The notes beneath the pieces were generated by a model. That model saw only the letters and a program-made list of their open reading frames with translations, was not told the origin of the DNA and searched no databases. From an uncultured Campylobacter sp. (lineage in GTDB: Bacteria; Campylobacterota; Campylobacteria; Campylobacterales; Campylobacteraceae): a stretch of 64,000 nucleotides of DNA. How positions within the stretch are numbered: position 1 is the first letter of the stretch; each line of letters begins with the position of its first letter. The stretch spans positions 18,851-82,850 of the forward strand of contig NZ_CALBWL010000051.1 in the NCBI RefSeq assembly GCF_937973075.1, in the 5' to 3' direction. Both the position numbers and the translations under genes were made by a program. This document shows, piece by piece, positions 8,621 to 16,258 of this stretch.

Positions 8621-8654
8621 TTTCACACATACTTCACTTTTGCGGAAGTATAAT
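8621..8654 (+). promoter_or_regulatory. Response-regulator direct repeat plus -10 of the dccRS-like operon
   Basis: TTTCAC (8621-8626), six bases, TTCACT (8633-8638): two TTCAC half-sites 11 bp apart, one helical turn, the downstream one taking the place of a -35. A consensus TATAAT -10 follows at 8649-8654. From memory, the C. jejuni DccR regulon carries a near-identical TTCAC-N6-TTCAC element at its promoters. This site would make the operon autoregulated by the regulator encoded at 8916. Confidence 0.72.
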
Positions 8655-8682
8655 TCCGCTAATTTCTTTTAAGGAGTACGTA

Positions 8683-8916
8683 ATGAAAAAACTTACTTTG
8701 TTTGCGCTTAGTGCGCTATTTGCTGGCACTTTTGCCGTAGCTGCCGACATGGGCATGAAAGATGAGATGAAGGACGCCAATACATCAATGCATAATGGTG
8801 CGAAAGAGATGAAGGGCGACATGAAAGATATGCACAAGGATGCTATGAAAGAGGGTAAACATATGAAGGATGAGATGAAAGGCGAAATGAAAAAAGAGAT
8901 GAAAAAAGAGATGTAG
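8683..8916 (+). CDS. Methionine/lysine/aspartate-rich small periplasmic protein
   Basis: A 77-residue protein: a clean signal peptide (MKKLTLFALSALFAGTFAVA, cut before AD) and then a highly charged mature part of 55 residues made almost only of Lys, Asp, Glu, Met, His, Gly and Ala, with MKDEMK, MKGDMKDMH and MKKEM units about every 4-7 residues. It has no cysteine, no aromatic residue and no domain I recognise; it should form an amphipathic helix or be disordered. Met/His richness allows metal (Cu/Ag) binding but does not prove it. AAGGAG lies 6 nt before the ATG. The stop overlaps the GTG of the response regulator (TAGTG), so it is part of the signalling operon and directly behind the direct-repeat promoter. 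Confidence 0.85.
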   Translation: MKKLTLFALSALFAGTFAVAADMGMKDEMKDANTSMHNGAKEMKGDMKDMHKDAMKEGKHMKDEMKGEMKKEMKKEM

Positions 8917-9578
8917 TGAGTAAAATTTTACTCGTAGAGGACGATGAGACGCTTTGCGATCTCATCGGCGAATATCTAAAAGACGCGGGCTTTGACGTAT
9001 GCGTTTGCAGCGACGCTCAAAGCGCCGCGGATCTTGCTTATGAACAAAAATTTGATCTTTTTATCTTTGACGTAAAAATCCCCAAAGGCGACGGATTCTC
9101 ACTTTTAAAAGAGCTACGCAAGAGCGGCGATCGCACCCCTGCGATATTCGCCACGTCGCTAAATACGCTTGATGATCTTGAGGTTGGTTTTAAAAGCGGC
9201 TGCGACGATTATCTCAAAAAACCGTATGAATTAAAAGAGCTGCTGCTGCGCGTTAATTCACTCATAAAGCGAAACTTCAGCCATAATTTTGATGATTTTG
9301 TAACTATTGACGACGAGTTTAAATTTTACTTTGCAAGCAAAGAGCTACGCAAGGCAGGCGTGCCCGTCGCGCTTTCAAACAAAGAACGCGAGCTGCTGGC
9401 GCTTTTTTTGCAAAATAAAAACAGGCTTTTAAGCAAGGATGAAATTTTCTCCGCGATCTATGTTTTTAACGAAACGCCAAGCGAAGAAGCGCTACGAACT
9501 TATATCAAAAATCTACGCCGCGTCCTAGGCGAAGAGCATATCATAAATCGCCGCAACGCAGGGTATCTGTATGTCTGA
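8916..9578 (+). CDS. dccR: OmpR/DccR-like response regulator
   Basis: A 220-residue two-component response regulator. The receiver domain (1-115) has the acidic pair ED at 8-9, phospho-acceptor Asp52 (LFIFDVKIP), a conserved Ser/Thr near 80 (FATS) and Lys near 101 (DDYLKKPYE). The C-terminal OmpR-type winged helix (about 125-220) ends in the typical RRNAGYLYV strand. The start is GTG, coupled to the stop of the preceding gene. It overlaps the kinase gene by 8 nt. Similarity in layout and promoter to C. jejuni DccRS (Cj1223c/Cj1222c), which is needed for optimal host colonisation and controls small exported proteins, supports the name. Orthology is inferred from memory. Confidence 0.85.
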   Translation: MSKILLVEDDETLCDLIGEYLKDAGFDVCVCSDAQSAADLAYEQKFDLFIFDVKIPKGDGFSLLKELRKSGDRTPAIFATSLNTLDDLEVGFKSGCDDYLKKPYELKELLLRVNSLIKRNFSHNFDDFVTIDDEFKFYFASKELRKAGVPVALSNKERELLALFLQNKNRLLSKDEIFSAIYVFNETPSEEALRTYIKNLRRVLGEEHIINRRNAGYLYV

Positions 9579-10743
9579 AAAGACTGCTTTAACGCTTAAA
9601 ATTCTATCTTTATATCTCATTTCAAGCGCGTTATTTTTAGGATATTTTTTCAAGATAAATTACAGGATGAACGAAGCCGCGCTACTTTCGCACAGGATAA
9701 AAGAGCTAAAAGAGATCAAAATGATGATCTATATGAAAGCAAGCATGGACGGGCTGGAATCGCTAGCGGACTTTGAGCGCGAAAAGGGCGTGAGTGCGTG
9801 TATATTTAAGCCAAACTCTGATGAAATTTACGGCTGCAGTGGTGAGCTTGGCGCACTTGATAAAGCGAAGCTAAAGGCGGAATTTATAAGTGGCGGAAGG
9901 CTAGGAATTTATGAAAATCTGCAAAATATGGAGGAGCGAAACGCCTTTTCCAAGGCTAAAATCATTCTGCTTGGAAGTAGCGTGCAGGGCGAAATTTTAA
10001 CGCTTCGTATCAAAACCGCAGCGATGATGATAGCGCTTTTGGGTGTGATATTAGCCGTGGCGTTTTATCTGGTGCGGCTAGGTACAAAGCCGCTTTACGA
10101 TAAGATTGACACGCTAAATCGCTTCATCAAGGATAGTACCCACGAGATTAATACTCCGCTTAGTATTATCTCCATGAGCGTCGAGACGATGCGGCACGCA
10201 GAGCTTGGAGAATACAACGCCAAGCGCGTCGCTAATATCGATCTTGCCGCTAAGACGCTTTCGCGCATCTACGAGGATCTTGTGTTTTTAACCTTCGGTA
10301 TGAATAAGGAGGGCGAGATTAGCTCGATCGATCTAAAAAGCCTCGTTGCTTCGCGCTGCGAATACTTCGCGCCGTTTATTCAAAAGCGCAGACTAAGCCT
10401 TAAAACCGATCTTTCGGATGCGAGCATGAACGCAAATATTTATGAAATTTCGCGCCTGATCGATAATCTGCTAAGTAATGCCGTAAAATACGCCAACGCA
10501 GGCGGCTACGTGGATGTGCGGCTAAGGCACGGCGAGCTGGCGATCTCAAACAGCGGCGAGGGGATCGATAAGAAAAAAGGCGACGAAATTTTCAGGCGCT
10601 TTGCGCGCTTTAACTCAAGCGAGGGCGGCTTTGGAATCGGGCTTAGCATCGTAAGCGAGGTCTGCAAAAAATACTCCTTTTCTATCTCCTACGACAGCGT
10701 GCCGGGCGAGATAACGACCTTCCGCCTTACGTGGCGCGAATAA
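9571..10743 (+). CDS. dccS: Sensor histidine kinase, DccS-like
   Basis: A 390-residue membrane sensor kinase paired with the preceding regulator. Two transmembrane helices (about 8-27 and 148-168) flank a short 120-residue periplasmic sensing domain with two cysteines (Cys77 in SACIFK, Cys89 in YGCSGE) that could form a disulfide. The HisKA motif DSTHEINTPLSII places the phosphorylated residue at His191. HATPase motifs follow: N-box NLLSNAVKYA (about 300-309), G1 SNSGEGIDKK and G2 GGFGIGLSIV. There is no HAMP or PAS domain, so the link from membrane to kinase is short. It is the last gene of the three-gene operon; a hairpin follows at 10777. Confidence 0.88.
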   Translation: MSEKTALTLKILSLYLISSALFLGYFFKINYRMNEAALLSHRIKELKEIKMMIYMKASMDGLESLADFEREKGVSACIFKPNSDEIYGCSGELGALDKAKLKAEFISGGRLGIYENLQNMEERNAFSKAKIILLGSSVQGEILTLRIKTAAMMIALLGVILAVAFYLVRLGTKPLYDKIDTLNRFIKDSTHEINTPLSIISMSVETMRHAELGEYNAKRVANIDLAAKTLSRIYEDLVFLTFGMNKEGEISSIDLKSLVASRCEYFAPFIQKRRLSLKTDLSDASMNANIYEISRLIDNLLSNAVKYANAGGYVDVRLRHGELAISNSGEGIDKKKGDEIFRRFARFNSSEGGFGIGLSIVSEVCKKYSFSISYDSVPGEITTFRLTWRE

Positions 10744-10776
10744 AATTTTAAAATTTAGTGAAATTTTAAAATTTAA

Positions 10777-10820
10777 AAGCGACCGCCTGCGGTTTAAATT
10801 TAATCGTCGTTTGGTCGCTT
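10777..10820. terminator. Inverted repeat after the two-component operon
   Basis: AAGCGACC (10777-10784) pairs perfectly with GGTCGCTT (10813-10820) across a 28-nt AT-rich loop. The position, 34 bp after the kinase stop, suits a transcript end. The long loop and absence of a T-run make it a weak intrinsic terminator. Confidence 0.35.
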
Positions 10821-10876
10821 AAATTCCGCGCAAAAAGGCTCTAATTGCCGGAGCGTTTAAATTTAATCGTCGCTTG
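10792..10876. repeat. Two direct copies of a 22-bp sequence
   Basis: GTTTAAATTTAATCGTCG followed by TTTG or CTTG occurs at 10792-10813 and again at 10855-10876 with one mismatch, 63 bp apart. Too few copies to assign a role; possibly a by-product of local duplication. Confidence 0.5.
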
Positions 10877-10987
10877 TTTTTGTTCTAAAACGGAGCGCGG
10901 AATTTTATCAGTCGTTCGCTTTGCGCTCGTAAAATGACCCTAAAAGTTATGGGTGCGGAATTTTATTCGTCCGCGATTTCATAAAAT

Positions 10988-11608
10988 TTAGCTTTTATTT
11001 CTTGATAAGTATATCCAGTGGATTATATTACTGAATAAAATCGGAACAGATATACCAAAAAACATTGAGCCGCCTCCAAAAAACGATAGCCAACCAAACA
11101 GGCTCTCTCTGCTCGCAAAAGTTGGAAACGTCCGCCCGTTGCCTACTTTGTGTGGGATGCCGTTTATGGCAAAATCGGCGTAGAAATAATTATTTAGAAG
11201 CCAATAGATAAAAGGTATGCCGATAAGCATAATTAGCTGCGTCTTGACGGCGGGAAGCTCTTTTTCATATAAGAATACGGCGATTGGATAATACACGCAG
11301 CTTAGCGCGAAAGCCGTTAAAATAGGTACCCACAATGCCGCGACGTAAAATTCCGCAAGCTGCGTGTGCGGGCTTATTTTGCCGATTGCGGCGATGTTTG
11401 GAAAAAACCGCTTCATAAATCCAACGAAGTCCGCGCATGCCGCACTTACGTCTAAAATATTTTCGGGTAGCACGAATACGCTAAGCGCCGTGATCGCAAA
11501 CAGCGCGAAAACCGCCGCGTAAAGCCGCCCGAAAAATTTAGTAAATTTCGTATCGGGATATGACGCCTCTTGCTCTTGCGCGCCTTGAGAATTCGGCAGA
11601 TCGCTCAT
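10988..11608 (-). CDS. Polytopic membrane protein of unknown function
   Basis: A 206-residue protein I do not recognise. After a polar 25-residue N-terminus there are about four hydrophobic segments: AAVFALFAITALSVFVL (about 30-47), a segment near 90-112 containing ALWVPILTAFALSCVYYP, one near 125-142 (IMLIGIPFIYWLL) and one near 180-200 (GISVPILFSNIIHWIYL). There are no catalytic motifs. A well-placed AAAGGAG precedes the ATG at 11608, which supports a real gene. It is separated from both neighbours by noncoding DNA, so context gives no clue. Confidence 0.72.
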   Translation of the reverse strand: MSDLPNSQGAQEQEASYPDTKFTKFFGRLYAAVFALFAITALSVFVLPENILDVSAACADFVGFMKRFFPNIAAIGKISPHTQLAEFYVAALWVPILTAFALSCVYYPIAVFLYEKELPAVKTQLIMLIGIPFIYWLLNNYFYADFAINGIPHKVGNGRTFPTFASRESLFGWLSFFGGGSMFFGISVPILFSNIIHWIYLSRNKS

Positions 11609-12135
11609 CGTTCGCTCCTTTAATAAAGTTTGCGTGCCAAAACCCGGCTTGCGCTAAATTTTAAAATTTTATGCCTTATCATTCGGTAAAATTTCACGAC
11701 GAGGACTTGCTTTGGAATTTCGCGGTCAAATTTGAAATAAAATTTATTAAATTTAACCGAGCAATGCTTTTTTACAAACAAAGTCTCGCCGCCTCTAACG
11801 TGCAGTGGGGTAGGTGGGGGTTTTGGCGGCAGACCTGCTTGCGGTTGCTAGCCGAAGCAAAGTAAAAGGGCGCTTCACAAGTATAGCCCCTTCCGCTCCG
11901 CCTCTTCCGAGCAAGAATTTAAGCCTTATCGGAAGCGACAAATAAAATTTAAACCCGCGCGTAGCGTGGCAATTTCTCGTATCGTCTTAGCCAGAAAGCC
12001 ACTAAAATAAAGAAAGCCCTTTCATTTCACGCAAGCTCGCAGCCAAGACCCAAAATTAATTGCCTAACAAAAAAGGCAGGTTGGCGTTGCTTGCTCGCAA
12101 AATAACCGCGGAATCCCACTAGATAAAATTTAAAT
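11609..12135. other. Intergenic region between the membrane protein and ackA
   Basis: Contains the promoter for the minus-strand membrane protein gene at its left end and the 3' flank of ackA at its right. I see no gene; short frames here lack ribosome sites and coding-like composition. AAATTT-type hexamers recur. Confidence 0.55.
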
Positions 12136-13368
12136 TTAAAATTCCGAGTATTTCTGATAGTCGATCTGCGCGGAGTTTTTGTTGATCGTATCGACCGTAG
12201 CTTCGGCGATCGCCAGCTCCTCGTTGGTAGGGATTACAAGCGTTTTTATTTTGCTATCTGCCGTGCTTAAATTTCTAATCGAGCCAGTATTTTTTGCGTT
12301 TTTTGTCGCATCGATTTCGATGCCGATATGAGCGAGCCTCTCGCAGACATTTTGCCTAAAATGCGGCGCATTCTCGCCGATACCGCCGGTAAAGATCAAA
12401 GCGTCCACGCGCCCGAGTACGGCGTAATACGCTCCGATCGTCTTAACGACGCTGTACACGAGCATCTCAAATGCAAGTTTCGCGCGCGGCTCGCCATCCT
12501 CCATCTTTTCATATACTTTTCGCAGATCGCTTGCACCGCAGATGCCCAAAAGTCCGCTTTTTTTGTTCATTATGGCGTCCATATCCTGCGCGTTGTAGCC
12601 CGCGACGCGCTCGATGTATGGGATGATCGCAGGATCGATCGAGCCGCATCTGGTGCCCATGATGATCCCCTCAAGAGGCGTTAGCCCCATCGAGGTGTCG
12701 ACGCACTTGCCGTTTTCTATGGCGCTTACGCTAGAGCCGTTGCCAAGATGTAGCGTAATGGCATTGAAGTTTTCGTATTTTTTACGTAAAAATTTCGCTC
12801 CCATCGTCGAGACGAACCAATGCGATGTGCCGTGCGCGCCGTAGCGACGAACCTTATATTTTTCGTAGAATTCATATGGCAGTGCGTACATATATGCATA
12901 TGGTGGGATGCTTTGATGAAAGATCGTATCAAAAACCGCGACGTTTGGAATTTTTGGAGCGATCTTCAGGCAGGATTTGATGCCTGCTAAATTTGCGGGA
13001 TTGTGTAGTGGTGCAAGCGGCGCAAGCTCGGCGATTTTAGCCATTACGTCCTCATCTATGAGTGCAGGAGCGTCGAAATAATCCGCACCCTGAACGATGC
13101 GATGTCCGATGCCGCCCACTTGAGTCAGATCTTTGATTACTCCGCTTTGTTTTAAAAGATTAATCGCGATTGCGATCGCGGTTTCGTGATTTGGAATTTG
13201 CTCGTTTTCAACCTTTATACTTCGTCCGTTGGCGCAATTGATGCTTCCGCTTGCGTGCGTCGAGCCGATCTCCTCGATGAGCCCACTTGCTATGCAGGCG
13301 TGATTTAGCATATCGTGGAATTTAAATTTAACCGAGCTCGAGCCGGAATTTATGACTAGGATATCCAT
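12136..13368 (-). CDS. ackA: Acetate kinase
   Basis: A 410-residue cytoplasmic ATP:acetate phosphotransferase that makes ATP from acetyl phosphate in acetogenesis or runs the reverse reaction during acetate use. The N-terminal phosphate-binding motif VINSGSSSVKFKF (5-17) and the ASKHA motifs YGAHGTSHWFVS (about 176-187), HLGNGSSVSAI (about 207-217) and TGGIGENAPHFR (about 325-336) are all present. Length is normal. It follows pta and overlaps its stop by one base (ATG at 13368 shares the A of the pta stop), indicating translational coupling in a pta-ackA operon driven from 14995-15023. Confidence 0.97.
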   Translation of the reverse strand: MDILVINSGSSSVKFKFHDMLNHACIASGLIEEIGSTHASGSINCANGRSIKVENEQIPNHETAIAIAINLLKQSGVIKDLTQVGGIGHRIVQGADYFDAPALIDEDVMAKIAELAPLAPLHNPANLAGIKSCLKIAPKIPNVAVFDTIFHQSIPPYAYMYALPYEFYEKYKVRRYGAHGTSHWFVSTMGAKFLRKKYENFNAITLHLGNGSSVSAIENGKCVDTSMGLTPLEGIIMGTRCGSIDPAIIPYIERVAGYNAQDMDAIMNKKSGLLGICGASDLRKVYEKMEDGEPRAKLAFEMLVYSVVKTIGAYYAVLGRVDALIFTGGIGENAPHFRQNVCERLAHIGIEIDATKNAKNTGSIRNLSTADSKIKTLVIPTNEELAIAEATVDTINKNSAQIDYQKYSEF

Positions 13369-14966
13369 TAATTCTCTCCCGCTTGAATGGCGCTGATAAG
13401 TATCGTGTTTACGATGTCGGCGACCTTGCAGCCGCGGCTTAGATCGTTTATCGGCTTTTTTAAGCCCTGCAGAATCGGCCCGATCGCCACGGCGCCTGCG
13501 GTGCGCTGAACGGCCTTATAACAGATATTTCCGCAGTTAAGATCGGGGAAGATAAATACGTTCGCACGCCCTGCGACCGCGGAGCCGGGCATCTTTTTCT
13601 TAGCGACTGCAGCATCGACTGCGGCATCGAATTGCAGCGGCCCGTCGATTGTGAGCCCCGGCGCCTTTTCGCGCGCTTTTTGCGTTGCAGTTTTTATGAA
13701 TTCTACGCTATCGCCGCTGCCGCTATCGCCGCTGGAGTAGCTTAGCATCGCCACGCGCGGCTCAAGCCCAAACGCCTTTGCGGTCGCGGCACTTGAGATC
13801 GCGATACCCGCCAGATACTCTGCGCTCGGGCTCGGCGCTACGGCGCAGTCGGCAAAAAGCAGAGCCTGCGTATCCAGGCACATTATAAATGCGCCGCTAA
13901 CGGTAGCGATGCCGGGCTTTGTCTTGATGATCTGAAGCGCGGGGCGGATCGTCTCTGCAGTAGTCGTGCCGGCACCGCTTACCATCGCATCGGCCAGCCC
14001 TTCATACACGAGCATCGTGCCGAAGTAGGTGCGATCGCGCACTAAATCGCGTGCCTGCGCCTCGCTCATACCCTTTGCCTTGCGAAGCTCATATAGATCG
14101 CGCGCAAATTTTTCTAAGCTCGCATCCGTCTGCGGATCTAAAATTTTAACACCCGCTAGATTAAGACCTAGCTTGCTTGCGCTTTTTTGCACTTCGTCTT
14201 GCCGCCCTAAAAGGATCAAATTTGCAGCACCGCTTTGTTTTATAATCGCGGCCGCGCGCAGAATTCTCTCATCGTCGCTTTCTGGAAGTACGACGGTTTT
14301 AACGTTCGCGCGAGCCTTGGCGTAGAGCTTGCTTTCAAATTTCAACGGGGTTAGAATTTCACAGCGCGTGGAGTTTGCGGCATCAGTGAAGTAGCTTTTG
14401 TCGGTAACGACTTTATCAAGCTCTATCGCGCCGCTTTGGCACGCAGAATTTTCGTCGTGAAATTTTGCATCACTTTCGCAGGCGGAATTTTTATCGCAAA
14501 GCTCCGATTTTTTAGAATTTGCACCCTCTTGTGCAGGTCTTAGCGCGGAAAATGAAATTTTATCCTCATATATGCTGGCAAAGCTTATCGCTTTTGCTGC
14601 GGCGATCGAGTGCGTGCCAATGCGCGCGGCAATTTCGTTAGGATAAAATCCGCAAACGGGGATATTTAGATCCTTTGCGATTTGTAAATTTAGCTCGCGC
14701 AGATCGGCTCCCGCTACGCCGCGAACCAGTACAAAATTGCACTGCTCTAAAATCTGCGTAAAGCGCTCTATCGCCGCCTTTCGCACACGCTCATCCTGCC
14801 CATCCGCGAGCGCTTTTTCAAGCTCGCTCCTGCTAAAAAGGGCATTGTCGCCAGCGATGCAAAGTTGCAAAACGTTGTGAAAGCTCATGGATAAAATTTT
14901 ATCTAGTTTTTTTAGCTCGGATTGGTAGGCGGCAGGCTCGTCGCATAGGAGCAAAATTCCGTTCAT
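13368..14966 (-). CDS. pta: Phosphate acetyltransferase with a low-complexity linker insert
   Basis: A 532-residue enzyme converting acetyl-CoA and phosphate to acetyl phosphate, the partner of AckA. The C-terminal catalytic domain (about 208-530) carries KTVVLPESDDERIL (about 223-236), the LVYEGLADAMVSGA block (about 315-328) and SYSSGDSGSGDSVEF. The N-terminal DRTGG-like region is short (residues 1-135). Between them residues 136-192 are a Ser/Asn/Lys/Asp-rich stretch (DKNSACESDAKFHDENSACQ and similar) that looks like no folded domain; its DNA (about 14390-14560) is built from AAATTC/AAATTT/GAATTT hexamers. The insert is one of several similar ones in this window. The ATG at 14966 has AAGGA upstream. 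Confidence 0.95.
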   Translation of the reverse strand: MNGILLLCDEPAAYQSELKKLDKILSMSFHNVLQLCIAGDNALFSRSELEKALADGQDERVRKAAIERFTQILEQCNFVLVRGVAGADLRELNLQIAKDLNIPVCGFYPNEIAARIGTHSIAAAKAISFASIYEDKISFSALRPAQEGANSKKSELCDKNSACESDAKFHDENSACQSGAIELDKVVTDKSYFTDAANSTRCEILTPLKFESKLYAKARANVKTVVLPESDDERILRAAAIIKQSGAANLILLGRQDEVQKSASKLGLNLAGVKILDPQTDASLEKFARDLYELRKAKGMSEAQARDLVRDRTYFGTMLVYEGLADAMVSGAGTTTAETIRPALQIIKTKPGIATVSGAFIMCLDTQALLFADCAVAPSPSAEYLAGIAISSAATAKAFGLEPRVAMLSYSSGDSGSGDSVEFIKTATQKAREKAPGLTIDGPLQFDAAVDAAVAKKKMPGSAVAGRANVFIFPDLNCGNICYKAVQRTAGAVAIGPILQGLKKPINDLSRGCKVADIVNTILISAIQAGEN

Positions 14967-14994
14967 CGGCTGATCCTTTGAAATAAGATAGTCA

Positions 14995-15023
14995 ATTGTA
15001 GCAAAATTTTGCTTGCGTGTTAA
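14995..15023 (-). promoter_or_regulatory. Promoter of pta-ackA
   Basis: On the minus strand TTAACA (15018-15023), 17-bp spacer, TACAAT (14995-15000); each hexamer has one mismatch to the sigma-70 consensus. The pta start codon lies about 28 nt downstream. Confidence 0.7.
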
Positions 15024-15078
15024 TCAAAGATTTATCGTGAGGGTTTAAAATTTGGTAACTTCCAACAAAGGAGCGCAC

Positions 15079-15816
15079 ATGAAAAATTTAGTGATTTTGG
15101 CTCTTTTAGTGAGCCTCGCCGCGGCGAAAATCAACATAAACGAAGCTAGTCGCTACGAGCTGATGACGATCGGTGGGCTTGATGCGGGTAGGGCGGATAT
15201 GCTTATGCAATACCGCCAAAAGCGCGAAATTTCAAGTGCAGATGAGCTAAAGGGCATCAACGGCTTTGCAAGTTACGATACTGCTAAACTGCAGAAGAGC
15301 TTTGAAATATCGCCTAGAGCTAACGTGCAGCAGCCGGTGCAGCCTGATCGCGATATAGTCGTGGTCGAAAAGACCCGCACCCGCACGGTTTACGGAGGCT
15401 CTACTTACAGACGCGTGGAAAATTACGGAAACGGCATCACGATCACAGAGACTGGCACTTTACCGCCTCCTCTTCCGCGAGGATATGGTAGGCACGGCGG
15501 CATGATGCCGCCTCCTCCCCCACCTCCTGGCGGCATGCCACCACCTCCGGGAGGCATGCCACCACCTCCGGGAGGTATAAAACCGCCTCCTCCGCCACCG
15601 CCACCTCCATCAAGTGACTATTACCACAGAAGTTCTAACCGTATGAGCGATAGTGAAATTGGCGGAAGCTCGCGCCGTAACATGCCGGTGCCTATGCATA
15701 TGGGAACGATCCGCTCGAAAAGATCCAGTAGCGTCACAAGCTTCGGCGACTGCGATCCACAAAGCGGCAACTGCGCTAGCGTGGGCGTAGGCGTGCAGGT
15801 AGATAGAGGGTTTTAA
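15079..15816 (+). CDS. ComEA-like helix-hairpin-helix protein with a polyproline tail
   Basis: A 245-residue exported protein. A short signal peptide (MKNLVILALLVSLAAA) precedes a ComEA-type double helix-hairpin-helix (about 17-75): ININEASRYELMTIGGLDAG, then QYRQKREISSADELKGINGF. Such modules bind double-stranded DNA without sequence preference, and in C. jejuni the small homologue Cj0011c is needed for efficient natural transformation. Unlike it, this protein adds a 170-residue C-terminus: a YGGSTYRRVENYGNGITITE segment, then a proline/glycine array (about 140-185) with tandem GGMPPPP units, and a Ser/Arg-rich end with one pair of cysteines (GDCDPQSGNCAS). The ATG at 15079 has AAAGGAG 6 nt upstream. 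The tail suggests an extended, envelope-spanning or interaction role, which is inference. Confidence 0.82.
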   Translation: MKNLVILALLVSLAAAKININEASRYELMTIGGLDAGRADMLMQYRQKREISSADELKGINGFASYDTAKLQKSFEISPRANVQQPVQPDRDIVVVEKTRTRTVYGGSTYRRVENYGNGITITETGTLPPPLPRGYGRHGGMMPPPPPPPGGMPPPPGGMPPPPGGIKPPPPPPPPPSSDYYHRSSNRMSDSEIGGSSRRNMPVPMHMGTIRSKRSSSVTSFGDCDPQSGNCASVGVGVQVDRGF

Positions 15817-16219
15817 AATTTAATTTTACGCAGGCGGAATTTTTAGAATTTACAATCGAGATTCCGCCCGCCTTAAATTTACGGCTAAATTTTAAAATTT
15901 TGGTAGTGTAGAATTTAAAATTTATGCAGGTATCGCTCTACGCTACAATAAAATTTCAAAAAATTTTATAAATTTAATCGAGCCTCGCGTGGTAAAATTT
16001 CAAGCTAAAATTTTATGTTAAAACTGCTGCGCCGCGTTTTATCAAGATAAAATTTGCACCTTAAAATTTTAAATTCAAAATCCAGCCACATGATAAATTT
16101 TAAATTTGCCTTTTCCACTCTTTCTAAATTCCGAAATTTTGCCCCGTCTTGCTGCTATTAAATTTTAAATTCGACCCGATTTAACGCCTTAAATTCGTGA
16201 AATTTAATTTACAAAATAA
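15817..16219. other. RAATTY-rich desert upstream of ilvB
   Basis: No gene in any frame. The stretch is dominated by AAATTTTAAAATTTT-like runs, with well over a dozen AAATTT/GAATTT/AAATTC hexamers, and ends with the ilvB promoter. Confidence 0.65.
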
Positions 16220-16225
16220 TATAAT
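16220..16225 (+). promoter_or_regulatory. -10 element for ilvBH-lpxD
   Basis: TATAAT in an AT-rich context, with no clear -35. Transcription starting about 7 nt downstream would leave almost no leader for an ATG at 16241 but a 27-nt leader for the ATG at 16259, which favours the latter start. I see no attenuator peptide rich in Ile/Val/Leu. Confidence 0.5.
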
Positions 16226-16258
16226 CACAAAATTATTCCAATGAAACAGGATGGGCGT

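Noticed and set aside
11806..11830. Short G-runs (GGGG, GGGGG) as contingency tracts
   Set aside because: At most five G and not within a gene; too short for phase variation by slippage as seen in campylobacter poly-G loci.
15817..16258. Leader-peptide attenuator before ilvB
   Set aside because: No short open frame rich in Ile, Val or Leu codons and no terminator/antiterminator pair.
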